DNA of 64,000 nt from Alteromonas sp. KUL106 (GTDB taxonomy: Bacteria; Pseudomonadota; Gammaproteobacteria; Enterobacterales; Alteromonadaceae): positions 1 through 64,000 of the forward strand of contig NZ_BLIG01000056.1 of the NCBI RefSeq assembly GCF_009811415.1, in the 5' to 3' direction. Both the position numbers and the translations under genes were made by a program. Shown in pieces: positions 53,526 through 62,586 of the stretch. Positions within the stretch are counted from its first letter, which is position 1, and the number at the start of each line of letters is the position of its first letter. The notes under the pieces were generated by a model that made no database searches, was not told where the DNA came from, and was given only the letters and a program-made list of their open reading frames with translations.

Positions 53526-55126
53526 TGGATTTAACGAAGTTAAAGGATGTCGTTAACGCTAAATTTTTAGCCATGGGATTAGCATATACTGCCTTTTTTC
53601 ACAGTGTATGGCTCGTCAGTACACAGTTTGAAATAATATCAGGCACAGTGAGCTGGTACTTACCTGCTGGCGTGCGTCTAGCTGCTTTTTTACTGCTCCC
53701 CCTACAAAGCTGGCCTATGCTGTTTTTTGCAGAAAAACTGACCCATTTGGTTTTATTCCACCCCGGTGGAGTACTCGACAATGCCGCATTTCTGAGCGGT
53801 AGCGTTGGTTGGTATATAGTCCATTTAGTTATATCGCCGACGTTACTGTGCGCTAGTGTTTATTTATTTAGGCGACGGCTGAACGCCCCTTATATGAACA
53901 ATGTACACAGCACACTGGCCACACTGGCTTTCGGCATGTTCGTTAGTGTATTACTCGGTGCAGTATTTCTCGGTAGAAGAGCGCTCGAACTCCAAACTGA
54001 TATCTCGGTTTTTTTACCTATATTGTTTGATTTTTCGTTAGGCGACTTTGTCGGCATTATCGTTCTCTGCCCTGTATTATTTGCACTACTATCGGAAGGA
54101 AATAAAGATGAGAGAAAAAACACGCTATGGGTCATTATTGGTGCTTGGCTTCTTCTATTACTACTTAGTGTCTATGCCTATCAACAAGGAATAAATATTA
54201 ATTACCAAGTAAAATACCTTGCTGTATTTCCCGCGTTATTCCTATCATATCGCTATGCCGTATTAGGGAGCGCTATATCGTGTTTATTAATAGGTCTCAC
54301 CGCTTTTGTTGTAGCAAGCCAAAGCAATCTTCCCGCTCTTGAACACCAGTTCTATATTATTGCGCTGTGCATAAGCTGTTTGATTTTGGGCGCATCCATT
54401 AAACAATCTTTGGATATGAACAAAGCGCTCAATGATAAAAATAAAGCGCTGGAATTGGCTGTTAACCAAGCTCAAGCTCTGTCTTCAAAATTGGTTAGCC
54501 TACAAGAAGATGAGAGAAGGCGACTATCTCGAGATCTACACGATGACTTTGGGCATCGCATTGTCGATCTTAAGCTACAGTTAACACTCAATAAACAGAT
54601 TGTCGGCCAAGACACTTTGCTCTCTAAAATAGATTCCCTGTATCAAGCGATGAAAAAAAGCTTAGGAAGCCTTCGCCCCTCGGGAATAGATACGCTTTCT
54701 ATTGAAGCTGTAATCCAAGGCTCTGCGATAATATCTACACTGAAAAAATCAGACATCGACTACTCATTGAAGGTAGAGGGCTCACCGTTTGCTTTTGACG
54801 CCGAACGGAAAATTCATATTTATAGAGTTATCCAAGAAGCGGTGTCTAATAGCATCAAATACGCAAACGCATCTCACCTTACTATTGAGATTAACTATAC
54901 TGAAACGAAGACGGTGTTTCGAGTGAGTGATAATGGAAACGGTATTCCCTCTCAGCTACTCGGCGCATCAACAGCAGGTATTCCTCCTTTATCAAACAGC
55001 AATCATGCCGCAACGCTAGGCCTGTTAATTATGAAAGAGCGCGCAAAGCTCATAAAAGGCAATATTCGCATCGACACGCGCGCTTCTACTGGCACCACAG
55101 TTTACCTAACTGTCCCAAACCTATAA
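53525..55126 (+). CDS. MASE1-domain sensor histidine kinase (NarX/DegS type)
   Basis: A 533-residue inner-membrane kinase. Eight or so helices form a MASE1 sensor over residues 10-290 (WYLPAGVRLAAFLLLPLQSWPMLFFAE is typical), then a coiled linker, HisKA_3 with phosphoacceptor His 339 in SRDLHDDFGHRIVDLKLQL, and an HATPase domain (VIQEAVSNSIKYANAS, VSDNGNGIP, LGLLIMKERAKLIKG). Signal unknown; MASE1 is a membrane-embedded sensor. Cognate regulator is the preceding gene. Genes nearby (subtilase, curli) are possible targets. Confidence 0.9.
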   Translation: MDLTKLKDVVNAKFLAMGLAYTAFFHSVWLVSTQFEIISGTVSWYLPAGVRLAAFLLLPLQSWPMLFFAEKLTHLVLFHPGGVLDNAAFLSGSVGWYIVHLVISPTLLCASVYLFRRRLNAPYMNNVHSTLATLAFGMFVSVLLGAVFLGRRALELQTDISVFLPILFDFSLGDFVGIIVLCPVLFALLSEGNKDERKNTLWVIIGAWLLLLLLSVYAYQQGININYQVKYLAVFPALFLSYRYAVLGSAISCLLIGLTAFVVASQSNLPALEHQFYIIALCISCLILGASIKQSLDMNKALNDKNKALELAVNQAQALSSKLVSLQEDERRRLSRDLHDDFGHRIVDLKLQLTLNKQIVGQDTLLSKIDSLYQAMKKSLGSLRPSGIDTLSIEAVIQGSAIISTLKKSDIDYSLKVEGSPFAFDAERKIHIYRVIQEAVSNSIKYANASHLTIEINYTETKTVFRVSDNGNGIPSQLLGASTAGIPPLSNSNHAATLGLLIMKERAKLIKGNIRIDTRASTGTTVYLTVPNL

Positions 55127-55319
55127 ATTGGACTTACCATTAGCATTGTAAAAAGATCTATTAAGTGTTTAAGCCCCCTTCCTATAACCAATCAAAACAA
55201 ACCTCATAAATTCAATGTCTGAATAGTAAAAATGCTTATTCAAATTTAAATTACTCCGCCCACAAAAAATAGGTTTTTAATAAGAAGCTGGCCCTTTGGT
55301 TCCTTAGGGATATTTGGAT
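55127..55319 (+). other. Long non-coding 3' region after the kinase gene
   Basis: Some 190 AT-rich bases between the kinase stop and the terminator at 55320, longer than usual for a 3' end. It has a small CCCT/AGGG hairpin near 55290-55307 and no ORF. It may be a plain trailer or give a 3'-derived small RNA; sequence alone does not decide. Confidence 0.3.
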
Positions 55320-55360
55320 AAAGCGGTAATTTGCTACGCTTAATTACCGCTTTTCTTTTT
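55320..55360 (+). terminator. Strong intrinsic terminator
   Basis: Perfect 12-base stem AAAGCGGTAATT (55320-55331) / AATTACCGCTTT (55342-55353), ten-base loop, then TTTTCTTTTT-type tail. It ends the two-component transcript (or a small RNA) 50 bases before the lipoprotein gene. Confidence 0.9.
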
Positions 55361-55409
55361 GCTTTTTGTGCTACATTGTCATTGATTTCACAGATATTTT
55401 GACAACCGT

Positions 55410-56246
55410 ATGTATTATTCAAGCTTTATCGACACCCCGGTTTTAACCCGCTTAGCTCGCAGTATTAAACCTCTATTGATGGTGGCATCGTTTATTTCCA
55501 TGCTGTCTATACTTGGCGGATGTGTTAGCACGCAAGACACTAGTCCTTACGCTTTCACACCTTCCTCTACGCCTTATCAGGATGTTGTAAATGCTCAAGA
55601 AAGCGCTGTGGAACAAGGTAAACTGTTACTCGTTGTGCTCGGTGCACAATGGTGCCACGACAGCACGGGCTTAGCTGATCGCTTTTCAACACAAGAAATG
55701 GATCTTATTTTACGCGCGCACTACGAAACTGTATTCGTTGACGTAGGAACGCTAGAAGATAGGAGGAAAATTACCAAGCGGTTTGGCTATCCTATATACT
55801 ACGCCACGCCCACCGTTATGGTAGTTGAACCGAGTTCAGGTGCATTGTTAAACAGAACGTCTATGGATATGTGGGGCTATGCGGATAGCATACCTTTAGC
55901 TGAATACATCGCATATTTCTCTCGCTATCCCGCCATGACGCAAATGCAAAAAGCGCCGTTTGTTAATTGGAGAGCAACCGATGAGGAGGTCGCCTACAAT
56001 GAAGAGCAAGCAGCGAGGCTTCAACATGCTTATGACAAATTAGGGCCACTACTTGCTGAAGATCTGAGAGGAAACACCCCAGAAGGTTTGAACGCGCTTT
56101 GGAAAGAAACGAAAAAATATCGTACTGAGCTTCAAAAAACCCTGGTCAAACGCGCTGAATTAACACTAGAAAGAAAGGGGACTGACGGCGTCAATACGAA
56201 ACCAGCGCTTCGGCATTATAATCCTTTCTCTTGGGAGCAAAACTAA
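55410..56246 (+). CDS. Thioredoxin-fold lipoprotein
   Basis: A 278-residue protein with a long signal region (hydrophobic core about 20-37) and lipobox ILGGC (Cys 38). The mature part has a thioredoxin-like fold: LLLVVLGAQWCHDSTGLADRF, where the active-site motif has only one Cys (WCHDS), VFVDVGTLEDRRKITKRFGYPIYYATPTVMVV with the cis-Pro region, and a helical C-terminus. A single Cys speaks against a classical disulphide reductase; the form WCHDS resembles DUF255/thioredoxin_7 proteins. Outer-membrane or periplasmic anchor. Function unknown. Confidence 0.75.
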   Translation: MYYSSFIDTPVLTRLARSIKPLLMVASFISMLSILGGCVSTQDTSPYAFTPSSTPYQDVVNAQESAVEQGKLLLVVLGAQWCHDSTGLADRFSTQEMDLILRAHYETVFVDVGTLEDRRKITKRFGYPIYYATPTVMVVEPSSGALLNRTSMDMWGYADSIPLAEYIAYFSRYPAMTQMQKAPFVNWRATDEEVAYNEEQAARLQHAYDKLGPLLAEDLRGNTPEGLNALWKETKKYRTELQKTLVKRAELTLERKGTDGVNTKPALRHYNPFSWEQN

Positions 56247-56279
56247 AAGACCAACGCTTGAAAAAGCTGTTGCGCTTAC

Positions 56280-56307
56280 GGGACGTTCGACCAGGGTAAA
56301 ACGTCCC
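56280..56307. terminator. Weak hairpin between convergent lipoprotein and helicase genes
   Basis: GGGACGTT (56280-56287) pairs exactly with AACGTCCC (56300-56307), loop of 12. The tail is ATTAATT, so termination would be weak; it may serve both convergent genes. Confidence 0.45.
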
Positions 56308-56335
56308 ATTAATTCAGATACGCTGTGATAGTTCG

Positions 56336-57775
56336 TTAGTTCGTGCTCGAAACACGGCCTTGGCTTGAGGCATTGTTATTTCGGCGGTTTGATGAACGAT
56401 GAGCGCCACTACCTTCGCCACCTGCACCTCCACGTCTAGGTGGCTTACCGCTCGCCTTTGCTCTTCCGCTGGTTTTGTTTGAGCGATTACTGCTGCTTTC
56501 AGTCTTGGTGCTTTGGTTTTGCCCACCACGTCGGCTTCGAACACTTTTTTCACCTGATTTAGTTTCTTCGCCTAAAGAAACTTTTGCAGCCTTTGGTTTC
56601 TTAGGCTTTTTTGGTTTAGACAAAGTAGTCGGTGGTACCGTCTGCTGAGGCTCAAAACCTTCCAAAGTCTCCCTAGGCAGCAACTTTTGAATGAGGGTTT
56701 CAATGTCTTTAAGGTTTTGCAGTTCATCGACGCTCACAAACGACCATGCCTGGCCACTTGCGCCTGCACGTCCTGTGCGCCCAATTCTGTGTACGTAGTC
56801 GGCTGCCGTATTCGGTAAATCTAAGTTAACCACTATGGGTAATTCACTGATATCGATACCACGGGCGGCGATATCGGTAGCGACCAACACTTTGATTTCA
56901 CCACTTTTAAAATCAGCGAGCGCTTTCGTTCTCGCGCCCTGACTTTTGTTTCCGTGAATTGCAGCACTTGGAATTTTTGAACGGGTAAGCTTTTCCGCAA
57001 TTCGGTTCGCACCATGTTTAGTGCGACTAAAGACCAACACCTGCTCCCATTTCTGCTGTTTAATGAGGCAAATCAGCGCGGTGGTTTTTTTCGACTTATC
57101 TATAGTAATCAAATGTTGTTCTACTGCATCCACTGTCGTATTTGCAGGCGTTGTAGAAATGCTCACAGGATCACGTGTAATCGTTTTCGCCAGTGCCGTG
57201 ATCTCTTCTGAAAAGGTTGCAGAGAACAGCAAGCTTTGACGATCTTTAGGTAATAACTTGAGCACTCTTTTTATATCGTGAATGAAGCCCATGTCTAGCA
57301 TTCTGTCAGCTTCGTCGAGGACTAAAACCTCTAGCTGAGAAAATTTGACAGCATTTTGCTGATACAAATCTAATAGTCTTCCGGGTGTAGCAATTAATAC
57401 ATCAACCCCTTTACGAAGCTTCATCATTTGAGGGTTGATACCGACTCCGCCGAATACAACAGCCGTTTTCAACGGCAAAAATTCGCTAAAAGCCTGTATG
57501 CTTTCTTCGACCTGAGCCGCTAACTCTCGGGTAGGCGTCAAAATAAGTGCCCTGATATTATTGCCTGTTACTGGCTGCCCGGACATTAATCTTTGTAAGA
57601 TAGGAAGACCAAAGCCGGCCGTTTTTCCGGTTCCCGTTTGCGCGGCTGCCAACACATCCTTTCCTTGCAATATTTCTGGAATTGCTTTCTCTTGAATAGG
57701 TGATGGTGTGCTAAACCCACGCTTTTCAATAGCTTTCAATAACGGTTCAGCGAGCCCTAAATGGGTAAATGACAT
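56336..57775 (-). CDS. rhlE: DEAD-box RNA helicase, RhlE type
   Basis: A 479-residue ATP-dependent RNA helicase. Q motif [13 protein letters not shown], Walker A AQTGTGKT (45-52), [17 protein letters not shown] (154-157), SAT (185-187), ARGIDI and [10 protein letters not shown] are all present. The C-terminal 100 residues are a low-complexity basic tail (K, R, S, G with RRGG) for RNA contact, as in RhlE-like proteins that work in ribosome assembly and cold growth. ATG 57775 has AGGAGT eight bases upstream; the frame extends 13 codons more. Confidence 0.92.
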   Translation of the reverse strand: MSFTHLGLAEPLLKAIEKRGFSTPSPIQEKAIPEILQGKDVLAAAQTGTGKTAGFGLPILQRLMSGQPVTGNNIRALILTPTRELAAQVEESIQAFSEFLPLKTAVVFGGVGINPQMMKLRKGVDVLIATPGRLLDLYQQNAVKFSQLEVLVLDEADRMLDMGFIHDIKRVLKLLPKDRQSLLFSATFSEEITALAKTITRDPVSISTTPANTTVDAVEQHLITIDKSKKTTALICLIKQQKWEQVLVFSRTKHGANRIAEKLTRSKIPSAAIHGNKSQGARTKALADFKSGEIKVLVATDIAARGIDISELPIVVNLDLPNTAADYVHRIGRTGRAGASGQAWSFVSVDELQNLKDIETLIQKLLPRETLEGFEPQQTVPPTTLSKPKKPKKPKAAKVSLGEETKSGEKSVRSRRGGQNQSTKTESSSNRSNKTSGRAKASGKPPRRGGAGGEGSGAHRSSNRRNNNASSQGRVSSTN

Positions 57776-58289
57776 TGATACACTCCTGTCATAGGTATTT
57801 AAAAAAAGGTGCATACCGCAACGGTATAAGCGCTAGTGCTTAATTGCTAACCATGGGGGTTATAGATTACTGGGAAAACCTAAAGAGATACGCCATTGCC
57901 GACTTGGCTGATTGGTGTTTGAAATCAAGAAAAGACCGTATGTTTTTACTCTTACAAAGTGCGCGCGGAGTCTACCATTGATCAGCCTCGACCACCAGCG
58001 CATTTTTTGTTCAACAGGGATATTCTCTCATATTGATTGCACTCTTTTTTAACTGTGCCTGTTTAATTTTAAGACAACGCTTTCTCGCAAACTTCCAGTC
58101 ACTTACTCCCTATTTATTTCACTACTTTCTCTTCAATTTTGCTTTTTTACTACTAATTGCTGATGTAATTCACCTAAAAAAAGGATAAAACGTCTATACT
58201 CACATAGCGTTGAAGCCGTCGTTAATTTATAGGTATTCACACTCTCCATGTCCACTCATGTCACTAGAAACCATTATTAGAGTGTCGTT
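57776..58289. other. Intergenic region between divergent helicase and GGDEF/EAL genes
   Basis: About 510 AT-rich bases with the promoters of both genes; a long 5' leader is common for cold-regulated helicase genes. No repeat, strong hairpin or credible ORF found. Confidence 0.4.
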
Positions 58290-60416
58290 TTGAAAAGTCT
58301 TCGTTCACAAATTTCATTTAACACTGTTACCTCAATTGCTGTGATAAGTTCGCTTATCATTGGGTTATCAATTTATGTCTACGAAAAACTTTATGTGGAG
58401 TTTGTCTCGGCCGAAGTCAACGCAATAGGTGAAAATATTGCGGTTGATTTAATAGACTACATGGGCGAACCCGCAGGTAGCTTTTATCAAACAGAGGTTT
58501 TACTGCGACTTGGTGAATATGACTATGCTGAAACCGCCTACATACTCGACAACGATGGAAACGTGTTAAACGTTTATATTGGCCCTGCTGGTTTAAATAA
58601 AGAGAAAAACTTAGCGGCATCGTCCATTGAGGGACAAAATAGCGTTCCATCCGATGTAAGTGTCTCCAAAGCGCAGTCTCCCTTGTCAACTATCGACCCA
58701 TCAATCACTTCGCTAGCGCTTGGCCTTCATCAAATTAAAAACAAAGTGGTAGTAGTTAAGACCATCGGCGAATCTACATTTCCTCTTGGTCGTTTTATTT
58801 TAATCTTTAACCTTCAAGATGCGTTGAAAGATAGCCGCAAGCGCTACATTGCGCTTGTCACACCTTCAGTCGCCTTTCTGATTGTTCTTGCATTACTTAT
58901 CTCGGTAAGAGCACAACGTAAAGTGCTTCATCCTCTCAACACGCTAATTAACACGATGGATAGCGTAGTTAAAGACCAAAATTATGATGTAAAAGTTGAG
59001 GAAATAGATAGAGAGGAAACCCTTTCTTTATCTCGCGCCTTCAACAACATGATGTCGAACATCAAGGCTCAATCCGAAGCAAACGCGGAAAAAAATGCGC
59101 TACTACAAAAACAGCAGTCGCAGATGGAAAAACTCGCTAATTTTGATGCTCTGACTGGTTTGCCTAATAGACAGTTTTTAATGCATCTGCTTGCCAGAGA
59201 TCTAGCGAAAGCTTGCATAAACAAAAGCGAGCTCGGGCTGCTTTTTGTAGATATAGACGGGTTTAAGTCAATAAATGATTCTTTTGGCCACGATGTGGGT
59301 GATAAGTTCTTAATACACATCAGCACTGCTATGATGAGCGTTATTGATAAGGACTATACGCTTGGTCGTCTAGGTGGGGATGAATTTATTGTTATCGTTC
59401 CCAATGTGCCCAGTAAACAGGTGCTTGAGGATATAGCGGATAGGGTTGTTGGCGCGGTCTCTCGTACACATGTTTTTGATACATTTCGTTTTGATTCTAG
59501 TGCAAGTGTAGGGCTTGCTCTTGCGAGCGAGTGTGATTATGAGTTGTCTCACCTCATCACTAACGCCGATGTAGCGATGTATAAAGCCAAAGACGAGGGT
59601 AAGGCAAGGTATATATGGTTTAATGAGGCAATGCTTGCCCAAACACAGCGTAAAGTGCTTATATCTACCCGACTCTCGCATGCTCTGGAAACTGACGCTT
59701 TTTATCTTTGCTATCAAGCAAAAGTCGATGCGAACGAAAACGTTATCGGCTTTGAAGTTTTACTCCGATGGCGCGATGATGTTCTCGGTGTGGTGTCACC
59801 CGCTGAGTTCATTCCTGTTGCAGAACAAACAGAAAAGGTCTCGCTGATCAGTATGTGGGTTATTCAGCGAGTCGGCATTGAGGCTCCCCACTTAATCGAG
59901 GCATTCGGTCAACATATCATCATATCAATAAACCTCAGCCCGATGGACTTAAATAGTAATAAGCTCACTCAGTTCATAATCAGCGAAATGGATACTGATA
60001 AACTGCCGTCGAAAAATCTCGAATTCGAAATTACCGAAACGGCGTACATGAACAACTTTAACGTAGCCAACAGTTTTTTTTCTGTTATCAAAAAGCATGG
60101 CTGTCAATTAGCCTTAGATGATTTTGGTACGGGCTACTCTTCATTAAGCTACCTAACCAAATTTGACATAGATACGTTGAAAATCGACAGAAGCTTTGTA
60201 AACGATATCGGAAAATCACGACAATCAGAACTGATCACCAAAACCATTATAGAGATGGCGAAGAGCTTAAATTTTTCGGTTTGTGCTGAAGGCGTAGAAA
60301 CGCAAGAACAGGCGTCGTTCTTAAAATATAACGGGTGTCATGCGCTTCAAGGCTACCTCTACAGCAAGCCCGTTCCACTCGAGAATATCTTAGCTCGCAG
60401 TCTTACTGAACAATGA
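58290..60416 (+). CDS. GGDEF/EAL cyclic-di-GMP protein with periplasmic sensor and HAMP
   Basis: A 708-residue inner-membrane protein. TM 1 at about 13-33, a periplasmic segment 34-185, TM 2 at about 187-207, HAMP about 208-262, GGDEF domain about 285-440 with an intact LGGDEF (362-366) and EAL domain about 455-700, in which the signature reads FEVLLRW (EVL) while DDFGTGYSSLSYL and LKIDRSFV are kept. Both cyclase and phosphodiesterase activity are possible. The start is TTG; an in-frame stop lies four codons upstream and no ATG is near, so TTG is forced. Next to a periplasmic binding-like protein and porin that converge on it. Confidence 0.9.
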   Translation: MKSLRSQISFNTVTSIAVISSLIIGLSIYVYEKLYVEFVSAEVNAIGENIAVDLIDYMGEPAGSFYQTEVLLRLGEYDYAETAYILDNDGNVLNVYIGPAGLNKEKNLAASSIEGQNSVPSDVSVSKAQSPLSTIDPSITSLALGLHQIKNKVVVVKTIGESTFPLGRFILIFNLQDALKDSRKRYIALVTPSVAFLIVLALLISVRAQRKVLHPLNTLINTMDSVVKDQNYDVKVEEIDREETLSLSRAFNNMMSNIKAQSEANAEKNALLQKQQSQMEKLANFDALTGLPNRQFLMHLLARDLAKACINKSELGLLFVDIDGFKSINDSFGHDVGDKFLIHISTAMMSVIDKDYTLGRLGGDEFIVIVPNVPSKQVLEDIADRVVGAVSRTHVFDTFRFDSSASVGLALASECDYELSHLITNADVAMYKAKDEGKARYIWFNEAMLAQTQRKVLISTRLSHALETDAFYLCYQAKVDANENVIGFEVLLRWRDDVLGVVSPAEFIPVAEQTEKVSLISMWVIQRVGIEAPHLIEAFGQHIIISINLSPMDLNSNKLTQFIISEMDTDKLPSKNLEFEITETAYMNNFNVANSFFSVIKKHGCQLALDDFGTGYSSLSYLTKFDIDTLKIDRSFVNDIGKSRQSELITKTIIEMAKSLNFSVCAEGVETQEQASFLKYNGCHALQGYLYSKPVPLENILARSLTEQ

Positions 60417-60451
60417 CATTAAAAAAGCTCGACGCCTCGTAACTGTTTCAA

Positions 60452-60871
60452 TTAAAGGCTCGCGTAAACCACGGTTAGATGAGAAGGTAGTTCGGTTCCC
60501 GCTGGCACATACCCTACCGCGCCTTCATTTTCACCTATGTATTGCAACATGGCTTGCAGTGAATCCATTTCTTTTGGCGCAGCCATTCTACCGCTAAAGC
60601 GCATTTGCGCCCAATAGGACTGAATTCTCGATTCAGGTAGCGCAATGACTTTTGCGTTGAAAATAGAACGAGCCCTGTGCCCTGGCACCAAGGATACAGG
60701 TTGCAATAGCGACGAATCTGAAGTGCTGTTGTTCATAAACAGGGTTCTTACTTCGGCCTTGGAAAGGGCTATACTGCTGTCAGAGACATTTGCCACCACC
60801 CAGATATTCTCCTCCCCAAACGCAGGAGAGAAGCTTAGTAAAGACAATAATATTAGCGTGTACTTCAACAT
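60452..60871 (-). CDS. Small periplasmic PstS-like binding protein
   Basis: A 139-residue exported protein (signal peptide about 1-19, cleavage after PAFG). It has the reduced PBP-like (PstS family) pattern: NIWVVANVSDSSIALSKAEVRTLFM, RSIFNAKVIALPESRIQSYWAQMRFSGRM, and IGENEGAVGYVPAG, as in the phosphate-binding-like proteins that are too short for two full lobes. ATG 60871 overlaps the TGA of the porin gene (TGATG), so translation is coupled. Ligand unknown; phosphate or another oxyanion is only an analogy. Confidence 0.8.
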   Translation of the reverse strand: MLKYTLILLSLLSFSPAFGEENIWVVANVSDSSIALSKAEVRTLFMNNSTSDSSLLQPVSLVPGHRARSIFNAKVIALPESRIQSYWAQMRFSGRMAAPKEMDSLQAMLQYIGENEGAVGYVPAGTELPSHLTVVYASL

Positions 60872-62067
60872 CAAAATACCCACTCTAAAGCTAATTGGTA
60901 AAGCATTGCGTTTCTATCAAAACTCTCATCCTCGACATCAAAGAAAGACGTTTTTCCCTCTTTTCCGTCTAAGAAAGAAAGCTCTGCTTTGAGCGCAAGG
61001 TTTGTTTTCACGTCCCATCTAGCGCCTAGTGTCCACGTATTCAAGTCATCGGTTGGAAAAAAGCTGTTGAGTGCATCAACACCAAAGCGAAGTTGATCAA
61101 GTTCAGGAGAAATACCCGGTGGGATGGTATTTTCTATCGTATTAAGTGACTGGTTAGACGAGGCATAAGTAAGATGAAAGAGTATATCGTCAAAATAATA
61201 GCCATAAGAAATATAAAAGCTCTCTAAGTTCGCCAGCACGTCGATATCAGACGAGACCCTCATCCATTCGCTACTTATGTACCAATTCAACGTATCATAG
61301 CTAGCACCGAGCAAGAAGGCTCTGGCACTGTCGTTAATTTCGAATTTTTCCGCAAGTTGCTCGAACCCTGCAGCTCTCAGCCCCTGAAGTAACGGCGCTA
61401 TTTCTTCGATTGTAGTCTCAACCTTGGGGCCGTTAATTGTTGCGGTTCTCAGCTGTAGACCGCCATAATTCACCTCGATAACACCACCAAATAGCGTGTC
61501 TAGCTCTACCTCAACATCAATACCGCTCGACACAAGACTGTCTTTGTATTGTCCAACGTAAGCTTCAAAGTCGACGACAAGACCTTCGAAATTAGCTCTG
61601 TAGCGAGCATTAGCGCCTTCATATTGGGAAAACATATAGCTGCTGTAGAGCTGTTGCGGAGCATTTATCCACGGGTAAGCAAAACCGACATCAATGACGT
61701 CCGAGTACTTAAGGAAGGGCGTGCGCAAACGACCAACGTTCAGCTGAATATCTTCAACTGGTGTATAAGTCAGATACAACCATTCGATTCCCGACTCGCG
61801 GTCCTCATCGGTATGAAGTAAAAACTGAGCTGAAGCAGACCATGTCGAAGAAAAATTATAATCTGCTTGGACAGCAAACAAGGATTTTTCAGAGAAGCTA
61901 ATCTTATCGTTGTAGCCTTCATATGTAGCTTTGTCTGTGTCTACAAAACCGCCAACAACCCTAGCGAAACCTGAAAGGTCAAGCTTATTAGTTTCCGCTA
62001 CGGCCCTTGAAGGCAAAATTACACTCGCTGCGGCCATCACGGCTAGCATTACTTTAAAAATGGTCAT
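60871..62067 (-). CDS. Porin-like outer-membrane beta-barrel protein
   Basis: A 398-residue protein with signal peptide 1-24 (SRAVA), then alternating amphipathic strands (KLDLSGFARVVGGF, SLFAVQADYNFSSTWSASAQFLL, WLYLTYTPVEDIQLNVGRLRTP) and a C-terminal LALEWVF ending in Phe, the usual outer-membrane barrel sorting signal. Acidic loops. Probably a 16-18 strand diffusion or specific channel. Coupled with the PstS-like gene, suggesting capture of the same small molecule. Confidence 0.8.
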   Translation of the reverse strand: MTIFKVMLAVMAAASVILPSRAVAETNKLDLSGFARVVGGFVDTDKATYEGYNDKISFSEKSLFAVQADYNFSSTWSASAQFLLHTDEDRESGIEWLYLTYTPVEDIQLNVGRLRTPFLKYSDVIDVGFAYPWINAPQQLYSSYMFSQYEGANARYRANFEGLVVDFEAYVGQYKDSLVSSGIDVEVELDTLFGGVIEVNYGGLQLRTATINGPKVETTIEEIAPLLQGLRAAGFEQLAEKFEINDSARAFLLGASYDTLNWYISSEWMRVSSDIDVLANLESFYISYGYYFDDILFHLTYASSNQSLNTIENTIPPGISPELDQLRFGVDALNSFFPTDDLNTWTLGARWDVKTNLALKAELSFLDGKEGKTSFFDVEDESFDRNAMLYQLALEWVF

Positions 62068-62540
62068 TGTATCAACTTATTGGTAGCCAATATGGAAGTT
62101 CCTAACTGCTGCGATATTACGCAGTCCACACATGGTTCTATAATAGTCTGCGTCAGCGAAATCACCAATATCAACTTTAGTCAGAAAAGCCGTTATACCG
62201 GTATTCGGTTTTTTACCGACCGCTTTAACATTCAATCAATAAACATGATCAATATTCTTTTTGCTATTTTTAATTCTATCTATACGACAAAAATAATAAC
62301 GTTGACCTTTTAATGTTAATTTTTGCAACCACGGAGAAATGAAAATTTAATTCATATAATCATAAGCTTAAAAAAATTAGGGATAAAGTAGTGCCATAGC
62401 GTAACAACACAAAATACCTCAATAGAACCTCAAAGCCATTTTAGCAAAGATAGAATTCATGCCGGTATAAGGTAGAAGATTAAAAAAAGCTTTACCATAT
62501 TTGTTATAACAGTTAAAACGCGCAATTAATCCACACTCTA
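62068..62540. other. AT-rich intergenic region between divergent porin and mscS genes
   Basis: About 470 bases with the porin promoter at the left end. A 77-codon plus-strand frame lacks a ribosome site and has no family resemblance. No further structure until the inverted repeat at 62541. Confidence 0.4.
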
Positions 62541-62566
62541 ACTACATCTAATTGAAAAGATGTAGT
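62541..62566 (+). promoter_or_regulatory. Perfect inverted repeat in the mscS leader
   Basis: ACTACATCT (62541-62549) and AGATGTAGT (62558-62566) are exact complements with an eight-base spacer, 20 bases before the mscS ATG. It is either an operator or a 5' leader hairpin close to the ribosome site. Confidence 0.55.
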
Positions 62567-62586
62567 GAACACGTAAAGTAAATAAC

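Noticed and set aside
62305-62336. Another possible copy of the TAGGGC repeat (ACGTTGACCTTTTAATG and ATTTTTGC)
   Set aside because: Only the inner words resemble the repeat; both TAGGGC ends are missing and the stretch is AT-rich enough for a chance match.
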